Under the pieces are notes generated by a model, which was not told the origin of the DNA, made no database searches, and saw only the letters and a program-made list of their open reading frames with translations. From positions 186,001-250,000 of the forward strand of contig DDFJ01000004.1 of assembly GCA_002337125.1 (NCBI GenBank): a DNA stretch of 64,000 nucleotides, given 5' to 3'. Position numbers and translations under genes: made by a program. Origin of the DNA: Chitinophagaceae bacterium UBA1931. Its GTDB lineage: Bacteria; Bacteroidota; Bacteroidia; Chitinophagales; Chitinophagaceae. Positions 25,850-35,800 of this stretch are shown here, piece by piece; within the stretch, counting starts at the first letter, position 1, and each line of letters opens with the position of its first letter.

Positions 25850-27685
25850 ATGGCTTATCGTTCGCTGGAAGAATGTTTACTTGACCTTGAAAAGAATGGT
25901 CATCTTGTACGTATTAAAGAAGAAGTGGATCCTTATCTTGAAATGGCCGCAATTCATTTGCGTGTACATGAAGCAAAGGGACCTGCTCTGTTATTTGAGA
26001 ACGTGAAAGGTTCTGCATTCAGGGCTGCCAGTAACATCTTTGGAACATTAGACAGAAGTAAATTTATTTTCAGAGATACATTGGAACTGGTGCAAAAACT
26101 GATTGAACTGAAAAACGATCCCATCCAGGCAATCAAGCATCCCATCAGTAATTTTCAAACAGGCGTGGCCGCATTGAAAGCCTTGCCCAGAAAACAATCT
26201 TCTTTTTCGTTTGATGAAATAAAGGTGAGCGATCTGCCGCTGATTCATCACTGGAAAATGGATGGTGGTGCTTTTGTAACACTGCCACAGGTTTATACCG
26301 AAGATGCTGATAAGCCGGGCATCATGCAATCAAACCTTGGCATGTACCGCATTCAGTTAACCGGCAACGAGTACGAGCTTAATAAAGAAATAGGATTGCA
26401 TTACCAGCTGCACCGTGGTATTGGCATTCATCAAACTAAAGCAAATGCCAAAGGTTTGCCGCTGAAAGTAAGCTGCTTTGTTGGCGGACCACCATCACAC
26501 ACATTAAGTGCAGTAATGCCTTTGCCTGAAGGCATCAGCGAAATGACGTTTGCCGGTGTATTAGGTGGCAGAAGATTCCGTTATGCTTATGATGCGCTGG
26601 GAAATGCCGTTAGTACCGATGCCGATTTTGTCATTACCGGCGAAGTATATCCCAATCAAACAAAACCGGAAGGCCCGTTTGGCGATCATCTTGGCTATTA
26701 CAGTTTAACGCATCCTTTTCCTTTAATGAAAGTGAACAAAGTGTATGCGAAGAAAAATGCCATCTGGCCATTTACTGTTGTTGGTCGGCCGCCGCAGGAA
26801 GATACCAGTTTCGGCGAATTGATTCATGAACTAACGGGGAACGCTATTCCACAGGAAATACCCGGCTTAAAAGAAGTGCATGCGGTTGATGCAGCTGGTG
26901 TACATCCGTTGTTACTGGCTATAGGCAGTGAACGCTACACTCCGTACATGCCAGCCAAACAACCGGCCGAACTTTTGACAATTGCCAATCGTGTATTAGG
27001 CACCGGTCAGTTAAGTCTTGCAAAGTTTTTATTTATAACTGCTGATGACAGCAAGCAGTTGCATACGCATAACATACAGGAATATTTACAATACATTTTT
27101 GAACGTATTGATTTAAGCAGAGATCTTCATTTTTTCACCAATACAACCATTGATACACTCGATTATTCAGGAACAGGTTTAAACAGCGGAAGTAAACTAC
27201 TGCTGGCTGCCTATGGTGATAAGAAAAGAGAATTATGCAGAGAAGTTCCTGAAGTACTGAAATCATTACAGCAGTTTGAACATGCACAACTGTGCATGCC
27301 GGGAGTAATTGCATTACAGACAAAGAAGTTCAGCAACTATGAAGAAGCCGGGAAAGAAATGGAAATGCTGAATGTACAATGCTCAATGCACAACGATCAA
27401 TTAAATGGTGTGGCACAAATTATCATCTGTGATGATAGTTCGTTTGTAGCAGCCAATCTTAAAAACTATTTATGGGTAACTTATACACGCTGCAATCCAT
27501 CGCATGATGTGTATGGAATAAATTCGTTTACGCAGTTTAAACATTGGGGTTGCAACGGTCCGGTTGTGTTTGATGCAAGGTTAAAACCACACCACGCACC
27601 TGTGCTTGAAAAAGACCCTGCAGTTGAAAAAAGCATTGACCACTTATTTGCAAAAGGCGGAAGCCTGGAAGGAATACTGAAGTAG
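25850..27685 (+). CDS. UbiD-family prenylated-FMN decarboxylase
   Basis: 611 residues, the length of menaquinone-type UbiD proteins. The N-terminal region (YRSLEECLLDLEKNGHLVRI), the prFMN/metal region (GGAFVTLPQVYTED, NLGMYRIQL) and the catalytic segment EGPFGDHLGYYS are intact. These enzymes decarboxylate aromatic acids, often in ubiquinone or menaquinone synthesis; the substrate cannot be fixed here, and no UbiX or mqn genes are adjacent. Residues about 506-518 (MLNVQCSMHNDQL) are encoded by a heptamer-repeat array that looks inserted in a linker. The frame is kept. Confidence 0.9.
   Translation: MAYRSLEECLLDLEKNGHLVRIKEEVDPYLEMAAIHLRVHEAKGPALLFENVKGSAFRAASNIFGTLDRSKFIFRDTLELVQKLIELKNDPIQAIKHPISNFQTGVAALKALPRKQSSFSFDEIKVSDLPLIHHWKMDGGAFVTLPQVYTEDADKPGIMQSNLGMYRIQLTGNEYELNKEIGLHYQLHRGIGIHQTKANAKGLPLKVSCFVGGPPSHTLSAVMPLPEGISEMTFAGVLGGRRFRYAYDALGNAVSTDADFVITGEVYPNQTKPEGPFGDHLGYYSLTHPFPLMKVNKVYAKKNAIWPFTVVGRPPQEDTSFGELIHELTGNAIPQEIPGLKEVHAVDAAGVHPLLLAIGSERYTPYMPAKQPAELLTIANRVLGTGQLSLAKFLFITADDSKQLHTHNIQEYLQYIFERIDLSRDLHFFTNTTIDTLDYSGTGLNSGSKLLLAAYGDKKRELCREVPEVLKSLQQFEHAQLCMPGVIALQTKKFSNYEEAGKEMEMLNVQCSMHNDQLNGVAQIIICDDSSFVAANLKNYLWVTYTRCNPSHDVYGINSFTQFKHWGCNGPVVFDARLKPHHAPVLEKDPAVEKSIDHLFAKGGSLEGILK
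27366..27401 (+). repeat. Degenerate heptamer array inside the UbiD gene
   Basis: Five consecutive 7-base units of form GNNSAAY (for example GTACAAT, GCTCAAT) from 27367 to 27401. The period is exact and the reading frame stays open through it. Confidence 0.7.
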
Positions 27686-27727
27686 AATATTATTGAACAA
27701 ACTGATTGCTGCTATTGAGCCCAGTTG

Positions 27728-27745
27728 TGTCACTCACTTGTACGT
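27728..27745 (+). repeat. Dispersed short repeat, copy 1
   Basis: TGTCACTCACTTGTAC, preceded by GTTG, matches the core TTGYGTCRCWCACTTGTRC that also occurs near 53944 and, more loosely, near 60134. It lies between the convergent UbiD and ribBA genes. Confidence 0.5.
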
Positions 27746-27770
27746 TCGGTAATTCTGTGCAGCTAATTTT

Positions 27771-27798
27771 GTGAATGGTGAATGGTCAATAGTAAATA
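27771..27798 (+). repeat. Degenerate heptamer array between UbiD gene and ribBA
   Basis: Four units of form GTNAATR (GTGAATG twice, then GTCAATA and GTAAATA) follow each other without interruption. Confidence 0.75.
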
Positions 27799-27855
27799 AT
27801 GCAGTTTCGACAAAAAACATTCTTCTTCTAACATTATACATCAGACCTCCTGCAT

Positions 27856-29055
27856 CTACTTCAAAATCTCATGCCCCATTTTATCCCGTTTTGTTTCGAG
27901 ATATTTTTGGTTATGCTCATTGGGCGCAATGCGGATGGGAACTGTTTCAACAATCTCCAACCCATAACCCGACAAGCCAGCACGTTTTTTAGGGTTGTTG
28001 CTGATAAGCCTGAGCTTGGTAATATTTAATGTGCGGAGAATTTGAGCTCCAACTCCATAATCTCTTGCATCCATTGGCAAACCAAGATGAAGATTGGCTT
28101 CAACTGTATCAAGTCCCTGCTCCTGCAGTTTATATGCTTTTAATTTATTGAACAGGCCAATTCCCCTTCCCTCCTGGTTCATATACAATACAACACCTTT
28201 ACCTGCCTGCTCAACCATTTGCATGGCTGAGTGAAGCTGATCGCCGCAATCGCAGCGCATGGAACCAAGAATATCGCCTGTAAAGCAGGATGAATGTACC
28301 CTTACTAAAATCGGTTCATCGGCAGTCCATTCGCCTTTGATTAAAGCCATATGCTCCTGCCCGGTTTCTTTTTCCCTGAAAGCAGCCAATTTAAAATTGC
28401 CGTAAGCTGTGGGCATATCCACCCGCACAATTTCTTCAATCAGTGAATCTGTTTTCAGACGGTATTCAATTAAATCTTTGATTGATATAATCTTTACACC
28501 ATATTTCTCAGCTAAAATTTCAAGTTGAGGCACCCTTGCCATTGTACCGTCTTCGTTCATTATTTCAACCAACACACCAGCTGGTTCGAGACCAGCAAGA
28601 CGGGCAAGGTCAATGGTTGCCTCGGTATGACCCGATCTCCGCAACACACCACCGTTTTTTGCACGAAGTGGAAAAATATGTCCGGGGCGGGCTAACTCTT
28701 CCGGCTTTGTTTCGGGATCAATCAGCGCCTGGATTGTTTTTGAACGGTCTGGTGCCGAGATACCGGTAGAAGTTCCATGACCTATTAAATCAACTGAAAT
28801 TGTAAATGCAGTTTCGTGTATGGAGGTATTAGATGAAGCCATTGGTTCAAGCTTCAGTTCATCACATCTTTCTTCTGTAAGAGCCGCACAAATCAAGCCC
28901 CGCCCATATTTGGCCATAAAATTCACAGCTTCAGGAGTGGCAAATCTTGCCGCAATAATGAAATCTCCTTCGTTTTCCCTGTCTTCATCATCCACTACAA
29001 TCACCATTTTCCCCAGACGGATGTCTTCAATCGCACTTTCTATTGAATTGAGCAT
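27856..29055 (-). CDS. ribBA: Bifunctional DHBP synthase / GTP cyclohydrolase II
   Basis: 399 residues. The N-terminal half is RibB: VVDDEDRENEGDFIIAA (acidic active-site loop), GHTEATIDLARLAG and GTSTGISAPDRSKTI. The C-terminal half is RibA: the zinc site CFTGDILGSMRCDCGDQL and YMNQEGRGIGL. It makes two riboflavin precursors, from ribulose 5-phosphate and from GTP. It is monocistronic here. No FMN riboswitch is visible upstream; instead a -7 box lies 18 bases before the start codon. Confidence 0.97.
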   Translation of the reverse strand: MLNSIESAIEDIRLGKMVIVVDDEDRENEGDFIIAARFATPEAVNFMAKYGRGLICAALTEERCDELKLEPMASSNTSIHETAFTISVDLIGHGTSTGISAPDRSKTIQALIDPETKPEELARPGHIFPLRAKNGGVLRRSGHTEATIDLARLAGLEPAGVLVEIMNEDGTMARVPQLEILAEKYGVKIISIKDLIEYRLKTDSLIEEIVRVDMPTAYGNFKLAAFREKETGQEHMALIKGEWTADEPILVRVHSSCFTGDILGSMRCDCGDQLHSAMQMVEQAGKGVVLYMNQEGRGIGLFNKLKAYKLQEQGLDTVEANLHLGLPMDARDYGVGAQILRTLNITKLRLISNNPKKRAGLSGYGLEIVETVPIRIAPNEHNQKYLETKRDKMGHEILK

Positions 29056-29073
29056 ATTTTGTTATTTGCGCTG

Positions 29074-29081
29074 CAAAGTTA
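29074..29081 (-). promoter_or_regulatory. -7 promoter box of ribBA
   Basis: Minus-strand TAACTTTG matches TANNTTTG exactly, 18 bases before the ATG at 29055. The -33 element is not evident. Confidence 0.5.
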
Positions 29082-29093
29082 GTTGAAAATGCC

Positions 29094-29117
29094 TGCGTGC
29101 TGCGACAGGACTTGTGC
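29094..29117 (+). repeat. Possible dispersed short repeat, copy 4
   Basis: TGCTGCGACAGGACTTGTGC resembles copy 2 (TTGCGTCGCACACTTGTGC) with several mismatches. It lies upstream of ribBA. Confidence 0.3.
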
Positions 29118-29180
29118 AAAATTTTAAAAGGAATCTTGCAGCTAACTTATCCAGATTTCTGTCTGAAAAGTTTATGAATT

Positions 29181-29228
29181 GTTAATATTTAGTTGAACGC
29201 AATTCGTTCTGATTCACATTTCTTTGCA
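29181..29228 (+). promoter_or_regulatory. Promoter region of Oar-like receptor 1
   Basis: Two blocks, GTTAATATTTAGTTGA (29181-29196) and TTTCTTTGCA (29219-29228), are shared with the second Oar-like gene at nearly the same distance (22 against 21 bases). TTTCTTTG is a variant of the -7 box. Confidence 0.5.
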
Positions 29229-29245
29229 TTGGTAAAACAAAAATT

Positions 29246-32200
29246 ATGACAAAACTCAAAAACTTACTGCTTAGTACCATTTTGTCGCTGGTGGCATTGG
29301 TTTCTTATTCGCAAGAAACGACATCTGACATTCAGGGTACAATTACTGACGGTACCAACCCTCTTAGTGGAGCTGTGATTACAGCTATCCACCAACCAAC
29401 CGGTACAAAATACGTAACAACTGCCCGTAAGGATGGCAGATTTAACCTGCCCAACCTGAAAATTGGTGGTCCGTATTCAATTTCGGTTACACATGTTGGT
29501 TTTAAAGAACAAAAGACCGATGGTATTTATCTCGTTCTTGGCCAGGAATTCAAAGCTGACTTTACGTTGGTAGCTGAAACTAAAACCCTGTCTGAAATTG
29601 TTGTAACAGGCAGTAAACAGAGTAGCATTTTCAATAACTCCCGTGCAGGTAGCCAGGAAATTATCAGCAGGGCACAGATTGAAAGACTTCCCACCATCAA
29701 CCGTTCTATCCAGGATTTCGTAAAGCTGGAACCAAGTGCAAACGGTATGAATATTGGTGGCAGAAGTAACCAGTATAACAATATGACTGTTGACGGAGCA
29801 AACTTCAACAACTCGTTTGGTTTATCATCTGTATTAGGTGGACAAACCAACTCTCAGCCAATCAGTCTTGAAGCTATTGAACAGATCCAGGTTAACATTT
29901 CTCCTTATGATGTAACACAGGGTGGTTTTGCCGGTACAGGTATTAACACTGTTACAAAAAGCGGATCGAATACAATAAAAGCAACGGCTTATACATATTT
30001 AAAGAACCAGGATTTACAAGGTTATAAAGTTGGCAACACGAATGTTACAAAAACCAACTTTAACTATAATATCTATGGTGTATCATTTGGTGGCCCAATC
30101 ATTAAGAACAAATTATTCTTCTTTGTAAGTGCTGAAAGTGTTAAACAATCTGCGCCCTCAACAAGTGTTGTTCCTTCTGATGCATCGCATACGCCCGGTG
30201 GTAACGTATCACAGGCAAATGCTGATACTCTTACAGCTTTATCAAACTTCCTGAAATCAAAATTCGGTTACGATCCCGGAGCCTTCAGAGATTATAATTT
30301 CATTACACAAAGCCAGAAGATAACAGCTAAAATTGACTGGACGATTAATGCGAAGAACATTCTTACGGTTAAATACAACTACCTGAAATCTTTCGCTGAT
30401 CAGTTTGCAAGTACCAGCCGACCAGGTAGTGGTCAGGTTACAGGTGGACAGCCCGGCACTTATTCTATGCCTTTTTATGGAAGTGGTTACGTAATTAATA
30501 ACAACTTCAACATCTTTATTGCTGAGTTAAATACAAGGTTCAGCAATAAATGGTCAAATAAATTACAAGTTGGTTATACAGCTTTAAGAGACTTCCGTTC
30601 CCCTCACTCAAGCTCATCTACTTTCCCACTTGTTGACATCCTGAACAACGGTAACATTTATACAACCTTCGGTTACGAAATGTATACGTATAACAATACA
30701 CTCAATACCGATGTATTCCAGTTTTCTGATATCGTTCGTTTCTACAAAGGATCACACGAATTAACTTTCGGAACACAGGATTATTACAGGAAATATCAAA
30801 ACGCTTTTGCTCCAGGTTACCAGGGTGTATACCAGTTTAACTCACTGACTGATTTCTACAACAGTGTTAACAACGGTACGGCAAATGCTAAATCTTATTA
30901 CCTGCAATATTCAGCTTTACCCGGTGGTGACTTCCCATGGGCTTACGCTGGTTCAACTGAACTCGGATTTTTTGCACAAGACAAATGGCGTGCTTCTAAA
31001 AACTTCACCCTTACTTATGGTTTAAGGGTTGATTACACGATTTACAAAGAAGAATTTACTGATAACCCATATTTTGATGCATTGCAATTCAAAGATGGTT
31101 CTTACAACATTGGTAAAGCCCCAACAAATGTGCCTCTTATCTCTCCAAGACTTGGTTTCAACTGGGATGTAACAGGCGATAAATCTTTACAAATCCGTGG
31201 TGGTTTCGGAATCTTCTCTGGCCCTCCCCCATTTGTATGGATCAGCAACCAGGCTAGTAACAATGGTATCCAGTTTGGTTCATTCACTTCATCAGCAAAC
31301 ACAAGAGCATTTAACGTAGATCCAAACGCTTACAGACCAACTGCAGGTGCATCAAACACATCTTACAGTGTAGCATTGGTTGACAGGAACTTTAAATACC
31401 CAACAGTATTTAAAACAAACCTTGCAGCTGACAAAAGACTTCCCGGCGACTGGATTTTGACTTTGGAAGCAACCCTTTCAAAAGATATCAATGCAGTTTA
31501 TTATTCCAACATTAACCTGAAAGAAACAAATGCGTTTGCTTTAACAGGTGTTGATAACAGGCTTCGTTATTTAACTTCAACTGCCAACAGTAACAAGTAC
31601 TACTATGGTACAACTTTAGCAAATCCCAACATTGGTAATGCAATTCTCATGAAGAATACCAATAAAGGATATGGTTTTGTATCAACAGCAAGAATTCAGA
31701 AGAATACAAACAAACTCAGCGGAGGTATTGCTTATACTTATACGTTATCAATGAACTCAGCTGAATTTGGAAGTACTGCAAGCTCATTGTGGAGCGCTGC
31801 AGCAGTAAGCAATATGGATCCGAATGCTGCAAATTTAGGTTTCGCTGCTTTCTATCAGCCTCACAGGATAATTGGCAACCTCTCTTACAAAATTGATTAT
31901 GCAAAACAGCACAGCACTTCTATTGGTTTAATTGCTGAAGTTGCAAACAATGGTGTGAGCAGTTATGTTTACAATGGTGATCTTAACGGCGACGGCAATA
32001 CCGGTAACGACCTTATCTATATTCCTAAAAACTTCACAGATATTAACCTCGTTAAAGTTGGTTCTGGTGGTAATGGAACTGGTGCCAGCACAGATACAAG
32101 AACTCCTGTAGAAATCTGGACACAAGTCAATGCATTGATTGAATCAAATCCTTATCTCAGGAAACATCGTGGTCAGTATGCAGAAAGAAATGCAAACATT

Positions 32201-32515
32201 TATCCTTACTATCTGAAAGTTGACCTGAATGTAACCCAGGACTTCACAATCAAAACAGGAAAAGACAAACATACATTGCGTGTTTCTGCTGATATCGTAA
32301 ACGTTGGTAACATGCTCAACAAAAACTGGGGCATTGTTAAAATACCTGCAGTTTCAAACTTCCTGAAATATGAAGGTTTAACAACAGGCAATCAGCCATC
32401 TTTCTCATTCCCTTATTTAACAGGTACAACTCCTTATTCAAAAGCTTTCATCAACAGCACAGGAATTGCATCTCGTTGGGTAATGCAGATTGGCGTTCGC
32501 TATCTGTTTAACTAA
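29246..32515 (+). CDS. Oar-like TonB-dependent receptor 1
   Basis: 1089 residues: signal peptide ending SYSQ, a CarboxypepD_reg domain (about 28-115, IQGTITDGTNPLSGAVITAI), a plug domain (about 118-240, LSEIVVTGSKQSS, MTVDGANFNNSFGL) and a large barrel closing with WVMQIGVRYLFN. The build is that of Oar, a large TonB-dependent receptor implicated in adhesion or protein uptake/export in Bacteroidota and myxobacteria. No SusD partner is present, so glycan import by the SusCD route is unlikely. It is a tandem paralogue of the next gene. Confidence 0.9.
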   Translation: MTKLKNLLLSTILSLVALVSYSQETTSDIQGTITDGTNPLSGAVITAIHQPTGTKYVTTARKDGRFNLPNLKIGGPYSISVTHVGFKEQKTDGIYLVLGQEFKADFTLVAETKTLSEIVVTGSKQSSIFNNSRAGSQEIISRAQIERLPTINRSIQDFVKLEPSANGMNIGGRSNQYNNMTVDGANFNNSFGLSSVLGGQTNSQPISLEAIEQIQVNISPYDVTQGGFAGTGINTVTKSGSNTIKATAYTYLKNQDLQGYKVGNTNVTKTNFNYNIYGVSFGGPIIKNKLFFFVSAESVKQSAPSTSVVPSDASHTPGGNVSQANADTLTALSNFLKSKFGYDPGAFRDYNFITQSQKITAKIDWTINAKNILTVKYNYLKSFADQFASTSRPGSGQVTGGQPGTYSMPFYGSGYVINNNFNIFIAELNTRFSNKWSNKLQVGYTALRDFRSPHSSSSTFPLVDILNNGNIYTTFGYEMYTYNNTLNTDVFQFSDIVRFYKGSHELTFGTQDYYRKYQNAFAPGYQGVYQFNSLTDFYNSVNNGTANAKSYYLQYSALPGGDFPWAYAGSTELGFFAQDKWRASKNFTLTYGLRVDYTIYKEEFTDNPYFDALQFKDGSYNIGKAPTNVPLISPRLGFNWDVTGDKSLQIRGGFGIFSGPPPFVWISNQASNNGIQFGSFTSSANTRAFNVDPNAYRPTAGASNTSYSVALVDRNFKYPTVFKTNLAADKRLPGDWILTLEATLSKDINAVYYSNINLKETNAFALTGVDNRLRYLTSTANSNKYYYGTTLANPNIGNAILMKNTNKGYGFVSTARIQKNTNKLSGGIAYTYTLSMNSAEFGSTASSLWSAAAVSNMDPNAANLGFAAFYQPHRIIGNLSYKIDYAKQHSTSIGLIAEVANNGVSSYVYNGDLNGDGNTGNDLIYIPKNFTDINLVKVGSGGNGTGASTDTRTPVEIWTQVNALIESNPYLRKHRGQYAERNANIYPYYLKVDLNVTQDFTIKTGKDKHTLRVSADIVNVGNMLNKNWGIVKIPAVSNFLKYEGLTTGNQPSFSFPYLTGTTPYSKAFINSTGIASRWVMQIGVRYLFN

Positions 32516-32535
32516 TCAGATTTTTTCAACTACTT

Positions 32536-32569
32536 AAAAAAGGTTGTTTCGTTTGAAACAACCTTTTTT
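32536..32569 (+). terminator. Terminator of Oar-like receptor 1
   Basis: A 15-bp stem (AAAAAAGGTTGTTTC and its complement) with loop GTTT. The stem is identical to the one after receptor 2, where only the loop differs. Confidence 0.93.
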
Positions 32570-32775
32570 TGTAAATAGACTTTCCCCTTTTCCCAATTTG
32601 TTTCAATAGTCTCTCACTATTCTGTAAATCTTTTACAGATTGCATTAAAAAAGTGATTCTGTGGGCATAAAAAAACTGCCTTGCAAACAGGATTGATTAA
32701 TAAAAGCAGTTTTAACTACATAATGAGTTTCTTATTTCTTTTCAGGAAAAAATGCCCTTGCAAAGAGGTCGGAAT
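32570..32775. other. Non-coding spacer between the two Oar-like genes
   Basis: No convincing gene. The only structure seen is a weak inverted repeat, AAAACTGC (32672-32679) with GCAGTTTT (32706-32713), separated by 26 bases. Confidence 0.5.
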
Positions 32776-32822
32776 GTTAATATTTCGTTGATTTTTGAAG
32801 ATGAGATTGTTGTTTCTTTGCA
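32776..32822 (+). promoter_or_regulatory. Promoter region of Oar-like receptor 2
   Basis: Carries GTTAATATTTCGTTGA (32776-32791) and TTTCTTTGCA (32813-32822), matching the blocks upstream of receptor 1. The start codon follows at 32840. Confidence 0.5.
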
Positions 32823-32839
32823 ACCGTAAAAATAAAAGT

Positions 32840-35800
32840 ATGATAAAAATCAAAAACCTACTGCTCGTATTAGTGACAGTTCTAATGTCATTAGCATCAG
32901 TTGCACAGGTTACTACCAGTTCTATTACAGGAACGGTGAAATCTGGCGACAAAGATTACCTCGAAGGTGCTACTATTACAGCTATTCACAACCCTTCAGG
33001 AACTAGCTATGCAACCATTTCTAAGAAAGGTGGCATTTTTAATCTTCCCGGTCTGCGTGTTGGTGGCCCTTACACAATTAAAATTGAATTTGTAGGACAA
33101 AAGCCCAAGGTGATAGAAAACGTATACCTGCAATTGGGTGAAGCTTACAATATTGAAGCTGAGTTAGGTGTTGACCAAAAAGAACTCAGCACAGTGGTTG
33201 TAACAGGTCTTGCACGTAAAAGAGCATCTGACAAATCAGGCGTTTCTACCAACGTAGGACAGGCTCAGATTACTACTTTACCAACTATTTCTAGAAGTAT
33301 TACTGATTTTACAAGGTTAACTCCACAGGCAAACGGAAACAGTTTTGCAGGTAGAGATGGCAGATTTAACAACTTAACTGTAGATGGTGCCAACCTGAAC
33401 AACAACTTTGGCTTGTCAACTGATCCACTTCCTGGTGGCGGTAATCAGCCAATTTCGTTAGATGCCATTGAAGAAGTAAGTATTAACATTACTCCTTACG
33501 ATGTACGTCAGTCAAACTTTACAGGTGCTAATATTGCAGCTGTAACAAAAAGCGGTACCAATAAATTTAAAGGAAGTGCTTATGGTTTTTTCAGAAACCA
33601 GGATTTTAATGGTACGAATGTAAATAACTATAAAGTAAGCGCTCTCAGTAAAACACAATCAGAAATTTACGGTGGAACAATTGGCGGACCAATCATTAAA
33701 AACAAATTGTTCTTCTTTGTAAATGCTGAATTTGAGAAAAGAACCAATCCTCCAGGTACGAGTTATACTCCTACAGGAGGTTCTGGTACAGGAACGATTT
33801 CTTCTGTAAAAGTTGACTCTCTGGCAAAATTATCAAACTACCTCAGGAGTACTTATAATTACGAAACAGGTGCTTACGACAACTTTCCTAATTTCCAATC
33901 TCAAAACCGCAAAGTACTTGCCCGTATTGACTGGAACATCAGTAAAGTGCATAAGCTTACTGCAAAATATAATGAGTTAGTAAGTAACAACGATGTTGCG
34001 TTAAACTCTACAAGTGTGCCTAACAGCGCTACAAGTGGTGCAAACACCTGGACTTCACAAGCACGCTTTGGTGCAAACGCTATGTCTTTTGCAAATTCTA
34101 ACTACGGATTTGAAGATGTGGTACGTTCTGCAGCACTTGAATTGAACAGTATTTTCAGAGGAAAATTCTCAAACCAGTTCATTGCTACTTATACAAAAAT
34201 CAGTTCAACCAGAACATCACCAAGCCAGGTATTCCCATTTGTTGATATCATCGGACCAACTCCATATTCATCAGGTGGCAGAAACAACTACATGAGTTTT
34301 GGTTATGAACCTTATTCTTACAACAACGACGTTCAAAACAAAATTTTGAATGTTACTGATAACTTCACTTATTATGCCGGTAAGCATACTTTAACAGCGG
34401 GGCTCTCTTACGAGCACCAGTTTGTTGGAAATATGTTCATGCCTGCTTCTCAGAGTTATTATACTTACGGATCATTGGCAGAATTCATGAATCCTGCATC
34501 TCATCCAATTGCATTTGCATTAACATTCTCAAGAGTTCCCGGAAAAGATGCTGTTTATTCAGCTGAAATGAAAATTGGTCAGGCAAGTGTATATGCACAG
34601 GATGAATTCAATGTAAGCCCACGATTCAAACTTACTTATGGTGTAAGGATCGACAAACCTGTTTATCCTGAACAACCTTTAGAAAACCCATCTATTACGG
34701 CTCTTACATTCCCTGATAGAAACGGTACACCTACACACTACTCTACAGGTATGTGGCCTAAATCGACTTTGTACTTCTCTCCAAGGATCGGTTTCAGATG
34801 GAATATTGAAGAAGAAAAACTCATTGTAAGAGGTGGTACAGGAATTTACACCGGTAAATTACCTTTCGTTTATTTAACCAACATGCCATCAAACAGTGGT
34901 ATGTACCAGGTACAGGCATTGGCAAGTGCAACTCAGCTCAGCCAGATCACATTCAATGCTGATCCAACTAAATGGCAAAGTCTTTTCACAGCACCAACTC
35001 CAACTCCTAATACAGGTGGTTTTGTGTTAATTGATCCTAATTTCAAATTCCCACAGGTTTGGAGAACAAACATTGGCTTTGAAAAACGTATGGGTGATGG
35101 TTGGAATTTCAGCATGGACGGAATCTTCTCAAAAGATCTGAACCCTGTTGTTATGCGTAATGCAAATGAAACTGCACCAACAAGCACTGTTAACCTTGGT
35201 GGTGGTGTTCCAAGACCAAGTTTTGCTGCAAACTCAACTGCATCAAGAAGGTTGTATACTGCATATGCAAATGCAATCGTACTTGAAAATGCAAAAAGAA
35301 GTGAAGTTGGAATGGGCTTTTCAATTACCACACAGATTTCTAAAATAATGACTAAAGGATTCTATGGTTCAATTGCCTATACTTATTCTTTATATTCTGA
35401 CCTGACTTCAAACCCTGGTTCACAAGCTGCTTCAACATGGCAGAACAACCCGACTTCAGGTACACAGAATACAAAAGAATTGGCTTTATCTTCTTTCTCT
35501 GTTCCTCACCGTTTGGTTGCAAATCTTTCTTACAGGAAAGAATACTTGAAGAACCTTGCTACTACAGTTTCATTGTTCTATGAAGGTGCAATTCAAGGTA
35601 CATTCAGTTATATTTATGGTAGTGCTTCTGGTACTGCTCCTTCAGGATATGCAAACACAGCCGACATTAACTATGATGGTAACAGCCAGGACTTAATGTA
35701 TATTCCAAAGAATGCTTCTGAAATTACATTTACTCCGGTAACTGTTAACGGTGTTACATATACAGCTCAGCAACAAAGTGATTTATTCTTCAAGTTCCTT

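Noticed and set aside
27366..27404. Frameshift or pseudogene in the UbiD gene
   Set aside because: The frame stays open on both sides and conserved motifs continue in frame after the array.
27771..27992. Plus-strand frame of 73 codons at the end of ribBA
   Set aside because: Its start is the heptamer array and the rest is antisense to ribBA.
29056..29245. FMN riboswitch upstream of ribBA
   Set aside because: The conserved FMN aptamer blocks were looked for and not found.
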